Of a stretch of DNA of 64,000 nt, positions 1 to 10,351 are shown piece by piece. Where the stretch lies: assembly GCA_029959085.1 (NCBI GenBank), contig JARWIR010000027.1, forward strand, positions 8,618,001-8,682,000, given 5' to 3'. Each line of letters opens with the position of its first letter. Positions within the stretch are counted from its first letter, which is position 1. The notes under the pieces are model-generated. The model searched no databases, was not told where the DNA came from, and worked only from the letters and a program-made list of their open reading frames with translations. This DNA comes from Nemophila menziesii (lineage: Eukaryota > Streptophyta > Magnoliopsida > Boraginales > Hydrophyllaceae). Position numbers and translations under genes: made by a program.

Positions 1-569
1 AACGGAAAAAGGAACTACCTTTTTGCGAATCACAACTGCATCTTTTGATAAGGCGATTCCTTCATAAAAATCTCGCACCAAGGTAGGAATATACTCAAGC
101 TTCCTTTCTCTCAATTCTTTCCAACCCAATTTGTCACAAGTAATACCATAATCTTTATAAGAACTAGTCATAATACCCTTAGGAAGATTCATCTCCTCAC
201 CAAACTCAAAAATTGAATTCTATCACGAACCTAAGTTTCCCACGGAATGAAGACTCTCTTTGGCTTTTGAGCCCATGTTTTCCTACGCGGAGGTTTCTGT
301 TGTTGCACGGGTTCTTCAGGAACTTCTTGTTCTGATTCTTCCTCAACTTCTTCGTCACTTTCTTCGTCACTTTCATCAATTAACCTACTCTTTTTTGGAT
401 TAGCCTTACTTGGATTTTCCTTTCTTTTCGGAGCAATTGGGATTTGTTCAGTCTTTTTGGATCGCGAATCCGGAATCTCAATTGCTCGGTATGGGCTAGC
501 TCCAACATTGTTCATGTTTCTTGGTAAGGTTCTTCGATAGTTACACATCGAAGCAGTTCTGTTAGTCAT
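1..569 (-). pseudogene. ORF3 of A1 (plant transposon-protein-like), partial and broken
   Basis: The ORF starts with MTNRT like the copies in D and E, and continues with a basic/acidic N-terminal region rich in Lys, Glu and Ser, including KRKENPSK. A TAG at about 231-233 follows the PKRVF segment. Beyond it, homology to D continues in shifted frames to base 1 (ITCDKLGWKELRERK, VIRKKV), so the gene is frameshifted as well as cut by the window. In Athila elements this position was once called env-like; I see no signal peptide or membrane segment. The family resemblance (putative plant transposon protein, Transposase_32-like) is from memory and not computed. The start is supported by conservation of the first codons in three copies. 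Confidence 0.75.
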
Positions 570-942
570 CTCTTTTCACCCCAAACTCAAAACTTCAAAT
601 AGTGAAAAGGCTAGAGAAAAGCTTAGAACTTTGATGTTTTGAGGCTTTAAACTTGAAGAATATGGTGGAATATGAGATGGGTTAAGATTAATTGAGAGGA
701 ATTGTGGAAGAATTGGGTTTAATTTCAAGGTTAGGAAGAAGGAATTTGTGGAGAAAAGATGAAATTTGGTGGTGTTTTTGAGAAGATATGAGTTGATTGT
801 GTGTTATTGTGATGAAAGAAGGCTTGATTTGATGATTTTATAGCTGTTTATTTATGATTTTCGGAGTAGGAGGAGGCAAGGATTCGGATTATGAGGTTAG
901 CTTGGAAAAGGAGGCAAAAAACTAGGTTTAATAAGCTAAAAA
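570..942. other. Leader/spacer upstream of A1 ORF3, non-coding
   Basis: This AT-rich spacer lies between the palindrome array and ORF3 of A1. Apart from the acceptor-like motif at 611-621 and a GAGTTTGGGGTGA tract just before the ORF3 start, I see no coding potential. The equivalent stretches in D (58087-58423) and E (44131-44469) are similar in composition and length. Confidence 0.6.
611..621 (-). promoter_or_regulatory. Conserved splice-acceptor-like motif before ORF3 (A1)
   Basis: On the sense strand the sequence reads CTTTTCTCTAG, a pyrimidine run ending in TAG, about 41 bases before the ORF3 ATG. The same 11-mer lies about 40 bases before the ORF3 ATG in D (58076-58086) and E (44470-44480). 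A spliced subgenomic RNA for ORF3 would need such a site; use is inferred. Confidence 0.45.
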
Positions 943-1370
943 CCGCCTCTCGCAACAGCGCACCGGCTAGCCGGCGGATTCGCCGGCATGCCGGTCGCGA
1001 AGGCGGCGAAAAAATATTACTAAATTCGATTTTTTTTTACCTCAGACGCAAGCATCTTGCGTCATTGCTGACGCAGTGATCAGAGACTTCATCCTCTTTG
1101 GCCGGCTAGCCGGTCATCTGACCGGCATGCCGGCGGCATGTCGCTGGCGCAAGTGAAGACGCAGCGTTATTGCGTCGTTGCTGACGCAGCGGTCAGAAAC
1201 ATCCTCGTCATTGGCCGGCTAGTCGGTCGTCTGACCGGCATGCCGGCGGTTCTCGCTGGCGCAAATCGAGACGCAGCTATGCTGCGTCATTGCTGACGCA
1301 GTGGTCAGAGAGTTGGGGTTCTTCAGCTCGTTTGGCCGGTTTGCCGGCCAGCTCGCCGGCTAGCCGGTCA
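943..1370. repeat. Hairpin/palindrome array between pol and ORF3 of A1
   Basis: About three units of about 112 bp. Each has a GACGCA...TGCGTC stem-loop (1045-1063, 1158-1176, 1270-1288), then TTGCTGACGCAG and GTCAGA, then a doublet of GC palindromes of the type GCCGGCTAGCCGG and GACCGGCATGCCGGC. Hairpins 1 and 3 have perfect 8-bp stems that differ at two paired positions (GACGCAAG-CAT-CTTGCGTC and GACGCAGC-TAT-GCTGCGTC). The array is far more GC-rich than its surroundings. Confidence 0.85.
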
Positions 1371-1574
1371 AACCTGCTGTGGACTCCAAAATATTTTCGT
1401 TTTCTCATCGTTTTGACCCCAAACTCATGACCATTATACCCCTGAAATCATCAAAAACAAACACCCTTCCTCATTTCTTAATAATAAACAATAATTTTAA
1501 CGAAAATCAAACTAATTTACACTATGAAAATTTAAATACTTAATCTAATATACAAGAAATTGGCTTTTGTTTAA

Positions 1575-1591
1575 CGTCGTTAAGCTCGACG
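1575..1591 (-). other. Conserved stem-loop just after the pol stop (A1)
   Basis: A CGTCG/CGACG stem with a 7-base loop lies about 15 bases past the pol stop, within the context GGTAAC...TTAAACAAAAG. D and E carry the same hairpin, and A2 and B carry a different but paired stem at the same place. Confidence 0.65.
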
Positions 1592-1606
1592 GGTTACCTC
1601 GTGCTT

Positions 1607-3838
1607 CTAAGGAGCTTCGAGGAGGTACATGACCTCTCCGGGATGTGGGTCTTTTGCACGATCGGTATCTTCACCTCCATGATATATCTTTAAACGATGA
1701 CCGTTCACCATGAATGTACGGTTTTCAAGTGGATGTTCTATCTCTATTGCTCCATGAGGTGTAACTTTGGTCACAATATACGGTCCTGACCACTTCGATC
1801 TTAACTTCCCCGGATAATTGCTGAACTTTGAATTATATTTCAATACTCTTTGTCCCACTACAAAGTTCTTCTCTCGAATCCTATTATCATGCCATCTCTT
1901 GGTATTTTCTTTGTAAAGTTTAGCGTTTTCATAAGCATGTAATCGAAATTCATCAAGCTCATTAAGTTTCATCATTCGATTCTGACCAGCTAGAGTAGGA
2001 TCTAAGTTTAACTTCGCAATAGCCCAATATGCACCCACTTCAAGCTCAAGAGGTAAGTGACAAGCCTTATCATATACCATTTGATACGGAGAAGCACCAA
2101 CTGGAGTTTTGAATGCAGTACGATAGGCCCATAATGCATCATTTAATTTCATTGACCAATCCTTTCTATTAGGGCCAACGGTTTTCTCTAAAATATATTT
2201 TACTTCACGATTTGAGACTTCAGCTTGACCATTGGCTTGTGGATGATAAGCGGTGGATACACGATGTCTCACCCCATATTTCTCTAAGACTGTCTTCAAA
2301 TACCTATTAACGAAATGAGTACCTCCATCGCTAATAATTACCCTCGGAGTGCCATGTCTAGTGAAAATGTGTGATTTAAGGAATTTAATCACCACTCGTG
2401 AATCATTGGTAGGTAAAGCAACGACCTCTACCCACTTAGAAACGTAATCAACAGCTAATAAAATGTAGAGGTTACCATTTAAAGGAACGAACGGACCCAT
2501 AAAATCTATACCCCAAACATCAAATATTTCCACTTCTAATACATTATTACGTGGCATCTCATCCCTCTTGGATATGTTTCCGGTAAATTGACATCTTTCA
2601 CATCTTTTAACATATTCATAACAATCTTTCATAATAGAAGGCCAGTAAAAACCAGATTGTAATACCTTAGCAGCAGTTCGATCTCCTTTAAAATGTCCAC
2701 CATAAGGTGAATCGTGACACCCAGCTATAATCGCCTCAATTTCTTCCTTGGCTACACATCTTCTCACCATTTGATCAGCACACACTTTGTAGAGGAAAGG
2801 GTCCTCCCAAAAGAATTGTCTTGCACGGTGAGCTAATCTTTTTCTCTCTTGATAAGTTGAACCTTCAGGAAAAGAACCACTTACCACTAAATTCGCAATA
2901 TCTGCATACCAAGGAGCTTCATAATCACGAACAACAAATAAGCTCTCATCAGGAAATTCTTCTCTAACTGCTTTAGTACCACTATTCATCTCAGAACCTT
3001 CAAGACGCGATAGATGATCTGCAACCTGATTCTCACAACCCTTTCTATCCTTTATCTCTAAATCGAACTCTTGAATCAATAAAACCCATCTGATTAACCT
3101 CGGTTTAGCATCCTTCTTCTCCATAAGATATCGAATCGCTGAATGATCTGTATAAACAATAACTTTCGCTCCAAGAAGATAAGAGCGAAATTTATCAAAG
3201 GAATACACAACTGCTAGCAACTCTTTTTCTGTAACTGTATAATTAACTTGAGCACCATTAAAAGTTTTACTGGCATAGTAAATCGAATGAAAAACTTTCT
3301 CTTTTCTCTGTCCTAATACAGCTCCCATACACAAATCACTCGCATCACACATAACCTCAAGCGGTAAACTCCAATCTGGAGGTAATACTATAGGAGCAGA
3401 AATCAGCTTTTCTTTGATTGCTTTGAAGGCCGCTAAACAAGCTTCATCAAAAAGGAATTTGGAATCCTTTTCGAGTAAGTTGCATAACGGTTTAGCAATC
3501 TTAGAAAAGTCTTTAATAAAACACCTATAAAAACAAGCATGGCCCAAAAAACTTCTTACCCCTTTAACAGAAACAGGAGGGGCAAGAGTTTTAATTACCT
3601 CTATTTTTGCTCTATCGACCTCTAATCCAGCACTCAAAACTTTGTGACCCAGAACTATACCTTCGCGAACCATGAAATGACACTTCTCCCAATTTAAGAC
3701 CAAATATGTTTCCTTGCATCTGATTAACACTTTCTCCAAGTTATCTAAACATCTATCGAAATCATCACCAAAAACGGAGAAATCGTCCATAAACACTTCA
3801 AGAAAATTATCGATCATATCCCAGAAGATGGCCATCAT
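1607..3838 (-). pseudogene. pol: pol of A1, part 2: RT C-terminal half, RNase H, integrase
   Basis: This is a 743-codon open stretch. It opens in RT with the catalytic [10 protein letters not shown] box (near residues 15-25). RNase H follows, with [15 protein letters not shown] and TDHSA. The integrase has an HHCC zinc finger (HDSPYGGH...CERCQ). Its D,D,E core is visible as [15 protein letters not shown] and [12 protein letters not shown]-terminal SH3-like tail holds [11 protein letters not shown] and the frame ends at LLEAP. The true protein begins upstream: the first Met here only follows a 1-nt deletion near 3840 that separates it from the RT N-terminal half. Enzyme function is known for the family; this copy cannot make an uninterrupted polyprotein. 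Confidence 0.93.
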
Positions 3839-5696
3839 ACATCTTGAAAGGTAGCAGGAGCATTACACAACCCAAACGGCATTCTGCGATATGCAAAAGT
3901 ACCAAAGGGGCATGTAAATGTGGTTTTATGTTGATCTTCTGGAGCCACGTAAATCTGATTATACCCGGAATAACCATCTAAGAAACATTAGTATTCTCTT
4001 CCAGCTAATTTATCTAACATATGATCAATGAAGGGCAAAGGGAAGTGATCTTTTCTGGTGGCTTTGTTCAGCTTTCTGTAATCCATGCAAACTCTCCAAC
4101 CAACTACCGTTCTTGAAGGAATCGCTTCATTTTTATCATTAAGAATTGTTTTCATTTCTCCTTTCTTCGGTACACACTGAACTGGGCTCACCCATTCACT
4201 ACTCGAGATGGGATAAATAATCCCCGCATCTAAAAGCTTTATAACTTCCTTCTTCACTACATCCTTCATAACGGGCATTAATCTTATTTGACCTTCAACT
4301 GAGCGTGCGTTGTCATCTTCAAGTATAATTTTGTGTTGACAATAGGAGGGACTAATGCCTTTGATGTCAGCAATTGTCCGACCTATTGCCTCTTTGTTGG
4401 CTCTTAACACACGCAACAGTTTATCTTCATGAGTACCTGTTAAATTAGCTGAAACAATAACAGGTAGAGTTTCATTAGTACCTAAATACGCATACCTCAA
4501 GTGTGCTGGTAACGGCTTTTCTTCCAATTCCGGAGGAGATTCAATTGAAGGCATATTTTTAGGAATAATCTCCCCCGGTTCTCTCACAGGTTCATAGGTA
4601 AGACGCCTATACTTTGAATTTTCAGAATTGAGAGCTGCCACTGTTTCGGCAAGCTCTTCCATCATCTCAGGTATGTCTAATGTTAAAGCGGCCTGCAAAA
4701 TATCATCATAATAAAAACAATCAAATACCTCTTGCGATGCCTGCTCAACTACATCCATTCGGAAGAAATCTTCTTGAGAATCTGGAAATTTCATAGCTCG
4801 GGACACATTGAATTTGACCTCCTCGTCTTGTATCCTCATCGTTAATTCGCCATTCTCTACATCAATTAATGTACGCCCCGTGGCTAGAAATGGTCTACCC
4901 AAAATAATGGGGACATTTCTATCCGCGTCGTATTCAAGTATAACGAAATCAACGGGAAATATAAGTGTACCTGCCTTAACGAGGACATCTTCAATTCGGC
5001 CTTCTGGATATGCAAGAGACCTGTCCGCCATTTGCAAGACCGTAGAAGTAGGTCTTGCTTCTCCATTTTTAGCTTATCAAAGATCGACTTGGGCATCAAA
5101 TTGATGCTCGCACCCAAATCGCATAGTGCTTTACCTTTCCATTCTTCTCCAATTGATATCAGAATTGTGAAACTCCCCGGATCAACTAGCTTTGGAGGTA
5201 GTTTACTTTGACAAATAACAATACATTCTACAGGAAGACCAATCATCTCATTATCACAGTATGGCCTTTTATTAGTGAGGGCTCTCTTCAAAAACTTCGT
5301 ATACTTAGGAATATCTTGAATAGCCTCTAGTAACGGAATATTAATACTAACGCCCCTAACCCTATTAAATAATTTTGAAAACTCGGCCAAATCACCCTTT
5401 TTCTGAACTCGAAATGGAGACGGTGGTGGAGGACGATTAACAACATCATCTTTCTTCTTTGGAGTCTCAATTGGCCTCTCTATTTCTTCAACCTCAACAT
5501 CTTTTTCTTTCTCACTCACTTCCTTTTCTTTTCTCGGAACTTCTTTCTCTTTCATAACAGGAAAAGGAGGTGGAGGGAGGTTCTTACCACTTCTAAGAGT
5601 AACAGCTTTGCAATCTTCATGTTGTCTCGGATTTTCTGTGTCACTAGGGAGTTGCCCTTGTGGACGTTGATTAAGCTGTTTTGCGAATTGATCCAT
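3839..5696 (-). pseudogene. pol: pol of A1, part 1: protease and RT N-terminal half
   Basis: The stretch starts immediately after the gag stop. A proline-rich linker leads to a retroviral-type aspartic protease with CDLGASINLMPK and, further on, NVPIILGRPFLATG. The RT fingers follow, with WVSPVQCVPKKG, WRVCMDYRKLNKA and LPFIDHMLDKLAGREY. Three lesions are visible: a 1-nt deletion near 5055 that splits the protease between two frames, a TAA at 3988-3990 where relatives have Tyr in GREYY, and the 1-nt deletion near 3840. Codons between 3839 and 3987 encode FLDGYSGYNQIY and RRMPFG, so the RT domain is otherwise complete. Confidence 0.9.
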
Positions 5697-7241
5697 TTAA
5701 TTCTGTAATAGCTTCATATTTGCGTCAGACGCTTGTTGATGTTCCATAGCTTGCGTCTGAAGAGCAATTAAGCTTTCTACGGTATTCTGAAGGGTAACTA
5801 CACCTTCTTGTGGATGGGCAGGTAAGGCTTTTTGGCTCATGGTTTCATTATACGTGTCTTGAGGAGCTTGTCTTTGCACATAATTTCCTTGATTTTGTCC
5901 TCCTTGATAATTATTTTGCGGTCTTGGATTGAAGTTATTGCCTTGGCGACGTGGCTGATACGCATATGTAGGATTGGCTGCCCCACTAGGATTTGAATAT
6001 TGAAACCCAGGATGGTTTCTGTTAGGTTGATATCCATTACCACTCGAATTAAAGTTACCTCTGTTGGAGAAAAACATCACGGATTCTTGATTATTCTGAC
6101 AATTCTCCCAACTATGATCATTTACACCGCAATACTCACATCCATATACCTCTTGTGCAACCTTTACCTCACCTCTTTTGTTCGAAAAACCTTCTTTCAC
6201 GGCTAGAGTAAGTTGTCTCAATTGCTGTTCTAGTGTGGTTTGAATCTTTGTCTCTAAGGAGTTGAACTTTTCTTCAATATTGACATTATTAACTCCTCCT
6301 CTAACTGGTGTTCTTACGGTATTCCACCCAACTTCATTATCAACTGTCCTATCCAAAATAATTCTTGCATACGCAGGTTGAACTCGCAAAAACGCACCAC
6401 CACACAACAAATCTAAATCTTTCCTAGAGCCACCTTCAAGACCATTATAAAAAATCTTCATCTGTTGTTGTTGCGTAAGATCATGATTGGGGACTCTTCT
6501 TAAACATTTCTGAAATTCCGACCAACTTTTACCCAACGCTTCATCATATTCTTGCTTGAAATGTGTTAACTCTAGTTCAGCATCTAACCTCATATTTGAT
6601 GGATAATATCTGTTGAAAAATGCGGTTTCCAATTGTTCCCAGTTTGTTATCTTCGTAGGATCTTGTGTATCATGCCATTCACTTGCCCCATCAATAACGA
6701 AAAATCGAAACACAGCGAAATACATTTGATCTTTGGAAACTCCTTGTGTGATGTAAGAATCACATATCTATTTAAATTTCTGTACTGCTCGAATGGGATC
6801 TTCTCCGGCTTTACCACGAAAATTTCCAAAATTTTGGAATTGAGCTAACATACCCGAATCTGGACGAAACCTCGGGACATCTATATTTGGAGCACCTACC
6901 CCTAGAGCAGGAGCACGGAATGGAACTTCTTCTGGACCATTAACAAACCACAGATCTTGGTTCATCGCCATTTGAACTTGGACTTGAGGATTAGGAATGC
7001 CAGGCGGTGTCAAAGGGTTAAGAACTTGTGGCGCTATAGGCTGGCCATTCGCGTCTAGCTGAGCTTGTCCGTTATTGTTTTGTTGATTCTGAATATTAAC
7101 GTTCTCCATTCTGTTAATTAATTCTTCTACCTCTCTAGCTTCTTGTTCTTTCCTTCTCTTGTTAGCAAGTCTGATTAATGATTCTGGATTATTAAGGATC
7201 GGAGGTGATGGCTCTATATCCTTAAATAGTCTTCTTCGCAT
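5697..7241 (-). pseudogene. gag: gag of A1
   Basis: The reading frame starts MRRRLFKD, about 110 bases past the PBS. It covers a retrotransposon gag core (FFVIDGASEWHD, FFNRYYPSNMRLD, LRRVPNHDL) and a CCHC zinc knuckle (CEYCGVNDHSWENC). An Asn/Gln/Gly-rich tail follows (NRNHPGFQYSNP). One internal TAG near 6765, where E and related gags have Gln in KFMQICDSY, interrupts it. The frame ends at TAA 5697-5699, directly followed by an in-frame ATG of the protease ORF. E has the same TAA-ATG at the same place; D has a Gln codon there. Gag forms the particle and binds genomic RNA; that is family knowledge. Confidence 0.9.
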
Positions 7242-7350
7242 ACACCAAACCTAAAAACCTGAAAAAGATGAACAAACAAAAAGCGTAAAACTGAAATAAA
7301 AATAAATACAACTATCACTAAAGGATAAACACCGTGGTCACACGCTACCG

Positions 7351-7368
7351 TCCCCGGCAGCGGCGCCA
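7351..7368 (-). promoter_or_regulatory. Primer binding site of A1 (tRNA-Asp type)
   Basis: On the sense strand this reads TGGCGCCGCTGCCGGGGA, six bases after the 5' LTR. From memory it matches the 3' end of plant tRNA-Asp with one difference, the usual Athila primer. Confidence 0.88.
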
Positions 7369-7374
7369 AAAACT

Positions 7375-8943
7375 TGGTGGTCCTTTGTGTGTTCTAAAAT
7401 AAATGCAAAAGTAATCGAACCACAACCGCAAGTGTACGGTTGTCCCAAGTAGTAATAAGTGATTCTAGGATCGTTCGCAGGGACGGTTTGGTCAACTACA
7501 ATGCTTATCGATTAATGAATGATTGCACTTATGAAAGCAAGTAAAATTTTTAATGATTGATTGGTTGTTTGTTTTAATTCTAAATAATGAAAGACTATAA
7601 AGGAAATGCAATTAAATACTAAGACGCAGGTAAATAAATGTGAAACGCAAGTATGAGAAGGTAGCACTTGAGAATGCAAGCGATCCTCCTAATCCTATTT
7701 CATAACCTATGCTGTTTAAGGGTTAAATCGGTCAATTACAATGGTCGGGATTCTAAATTCCTTATACCCCCGTCAGGGTGGACTATAAGGCTATCCTAGA
7801 GTGTCACTAGTCCCGTCAGGGTAAATATGATCCACTTTTAGATGATTAAGTTAATTATCACATTAGCCCTAAAATTAGCTAAGTTCGTCAGAATCAATAG
7901 CTTCTATTTTAGATTGAATAAATAAATCCGTACCTAAACCCTCCGTCAGGATGATCCACACGCCACTTATGTGGAATAGCCTAGATACTAATACCTGTTC
8001 TTAGTTCATGACTCCAAAAACAGTAAATAATCTCAATTTATCGAAAAGAGTAAAAGTCCCAATCTAATTTAATTTAACAGAAACCCAAATTCAACATACA
8101 AAATTCAATAGAATTGGGATTCACCCATAAAGCATTCTCAAGCACTAAAATGTATTTAGCTCATACTAATTAAAAAGAAAACTAAATTAAAAGTAATGGA
8201 ATTCATATTGTCTTACAAAATGAAAGATAAAGCAAACCTAATTTCCGGAATTGGAATGGCTAAGAACGGAGATATAGACCCTCTCCAGCTCTGACAGCTT
8301 CTTCTTTCTTCCTTCTGTTGCTTCTCTCTGGTGTTTTAATTTGTAAAGAATGAAATGTGTTGAAAATAGAAGTCAAGGGCTCCTTTTATAAGTGGAAAAA
8401 CGGATTAGGGCTTAGACTTAAGAATAAATCACTAATTAAATGTCCAAGCCCAATTTCTAAGCCCAAAATCCCGTAACTGCTGCACCACCTTCACTAAAAC
8501 GGCTCTAGCCGCTTCGTTATAACTCTGATTGACCTGAAATCACTTGCTAAAGTTCCGTAACTTGATAAGGAATCTAATCTCTTCAAGGGTCAGCGGCTAA
8601 ATCATATCTTAAGTATCTCAAAATCAGCAATCTTTGGCCTGTTTTCCAGATTTGCAGCGCTAGAATCAAATTCTTTCGGGGTTTATCTTCAAGTCTTGAC
8701 TCCATATCACGATCTTTGACTCTCTTCTTGGATTCCATTCCTAGCTAATATTCAAAACCTACAAACTTTTCACTAAAATACACAAGATTACGCGCAAAAG
8801 TTTAATAAATCATAAATACTAGAAATAAAATAGAAATTCCGGATTATTGCATTTTTAACTCAAAAGTCTATCAAAATATTCAATTAAACATAAAAAATGA
8901 TGTCTCACAAGGGTCGAAAATAAGAACAATTAGGGAGACATCA
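7375..8943 (-). repeat. 5' LTR of A1 (type I)
   Basis: On the sense strand the LTR starts TGATGTCTCCC and ends GGACCACCA, 1569 bp. It resembles solo LTR G and the LTR of D along its length. A TATA-like TTATAAAAGG lies near 8385 on the sense strand. Four copies of a CCGTCAGGGTG-like word lie at 7767-7955. No second copy is in the window to date it. Confidence 0.9.
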
Positions 8944-9110
8944 GGTGCACCGGACCCTTCTGTTGTTCAGGCCGTATTCGTGCTTCGCGATACGGTTTTG
9001 GCTCCTTCATCTTGGCAATATACCATAGCGAAAACCGTCGCCACAGTTTTTGTCATGTGGTGCACCGGACCTCTCCTACGGTGTACTACAGAAGTGGTCT
9101 GGTTTTCGAC
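8944..9110. repeat. GC-rich inverted-word spacer of A2 (remnant of array)
   Basis: The words GGTGCACCGG (twice), CGGTTTT/AAAACCG and ATACGG recur within about 170 bases that stand out from an AT-rich setting. The position, between the post-pol hairpin and the 3' side, matches the arrays of the other elements. The array is truncated by the A1 LTR. Confidence 0.55.
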
Positions 9111-9286
9111 GAATTTTCGTCTTTTCTTTCCCTAACTCAAATTCTGAAGTACCTGAACATCAAAAAAACTCATACCTTTCTCATTAATGCAATATCAACT
9201 AAAAACAACTAACTAAAACAAAATTTACAGACATAAAAAACAGTAAAAAAAATTGCAGGTTGTCTCCCGTACAACACTTTTATTTA

Positions 9287-9307
9287 ACGTCTTTCAAAGT
9301 TAGACGT
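9287..9307 (-). other. Conserved stem-loop after the PR-tail frame (A2)
   Basis: An ACGTCT/AGACGT stem with a loop of about 9 bases sits in the same TTAAAYAAAAG context as the type I hairpins, but with a different stem sequence. A weaker CGGG/CCTG stem follows on the sense strand, then a T-run. Confidence 0.6.
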
Positions 9308-9309
9308 TT

Positions 9310-10351
9310 TACCTCTATCAAGATTTGTGAATATAGCCTCCCTAATAACGAGCAAGGCTATGAAAGTCTACTAACCTTCGTTTAATGCCCCTCTTGGACT
9401 TGTCTCTATCACCTTAGCTTAGACAACCTCAGTGACTATGAATGGTCCCATCCACGAGACTTTGTGACTTTGTGTCTTGTTCTCTAGTTTACGGGCTTTC
9501 CATACAACTTCATGGCCGACCCCAAACTCAATATTTGGCTCAGTATCCACAGGCCTTGCGTGGATCTTTTCTGGGACATGGTGATGTGAAAGACTTTGGA
9601 TGATATGAACGGTAGGATCTAACTTCCTTGGTTTCTTTCCCCAGACATGGAATGTCTCGGATATGTTTTTAGCATGAACAGTAACCGTCCCTTCCTGGAA
9701 GTTGATGATGCTCTAACATGTGGCCATGAAGGGCCTTCAAAGTATAATTGGAACTTGCTTATCTTCCTCGAAATCAAGTATAACAAAGTCAGTAGGGATG
9801 GTGATATTATCTGTTCGGACGTGTACGTCCTCCACTGTTTCCCATATCTTGATTACTGAGTTGTCAGCAAACTGCAACTTCACTTGAGCTTTCTCTACTT
9901 TCTGAAGTCCAAGTCTATCGAACACGGCCTTTGGCATAATATTCACACCTAAACCCACATCACAGATAGCTTTCATCTTGAGCATACCATTTATTTGAAT
10001 AGGAAGATTAAAGCTTCCTGGATCTTTGAGTTTCAATGGTAACTCTTTCTTTACTTTTCTTGAGACTCTCTCAGTATGAGCCACAGTCTCTTTCTTTGCT
10101 TCTACACTCGCTTCATTCTCTGGAATAACTTGCGTGAATACTTGTTGCGCTGTAATCCCTTTTTTCACAATCTCAAGCATTTGGCCGTTGATATTTTCTG
10201 GAGTATACGCCTCTACAAATGTCTTGAGTTCAATGTATACCTTCGAATTTGTATCAGGAATGGTTGGTGACATTGTTGGAACAACTAATGGCGAATCCAC
10301 CTTCTCTTCTTCTTTCTTTTCTTGAACAGCAGGTGCAGCTTCATCTTTCAA
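9310..10351 (-). pseudogene. A2 protease joined to an integrase C-terminal-like tail
   Basis: The open part (10351-9737) holds a Lys/Glu-rich linker, FVEAYTPENINGQML, then the protease core with AICDVGLGVNIMPKAVFDRLG and ITIPTDFVILDFEED. After a frame change the sequence encodes EFGVGHEVVWKARKLE and SWMGPFIVTEVV, the same tail as in B. The catalytic Asp is present but the usual DLGA reads DVGL. Stops and shifts make it a pseudogene. The direct PR-to-tail order agrees with B, so it is a family trait, not a private deletion. Confidence 0.75.

Larger units (their letters stand above)
1..8943 (-). mobile_element. Element A1: Athila-like Ty3/gypsy retrotransposon, type I, cut by left edge
   Basis: In sense (minus) order the element has a 5' LTR, a tRNA-Asp-type PBS, gag with a CCHC knuckle, protease, RT, RNase H, integrase, a palindrome-rich spacer and an ORF3 that runs off the window. 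RT before integrase and the extra ORF after pol place it with Athila-type Ty3/gypsy elements. The reading frames carry a few stops and 1-nt shifts, so this copy is probably dead but not very old. Its 5' LTR abuts the 3' spacer of element A2, so it looks inserted into A2. The target duplication cannot be tested because the 3' LTR lies outside the window. Confidence 0.93.

Noticed and set aside
943..1370. Regular short repeats that could suggest a CRISPR-like array
   Set aside because: The repeats are palindrome doublets and hairpins in diverged units inside a plant retrotransposon; there are no identical repeats with unique spacers and no cas genes.
7351..7368. A tRNA-Asp gene fragment
   Set aside because: Only the 18 bases complementary to the tRNA 3' end are present, next to an LTR, as expected for a PBS.
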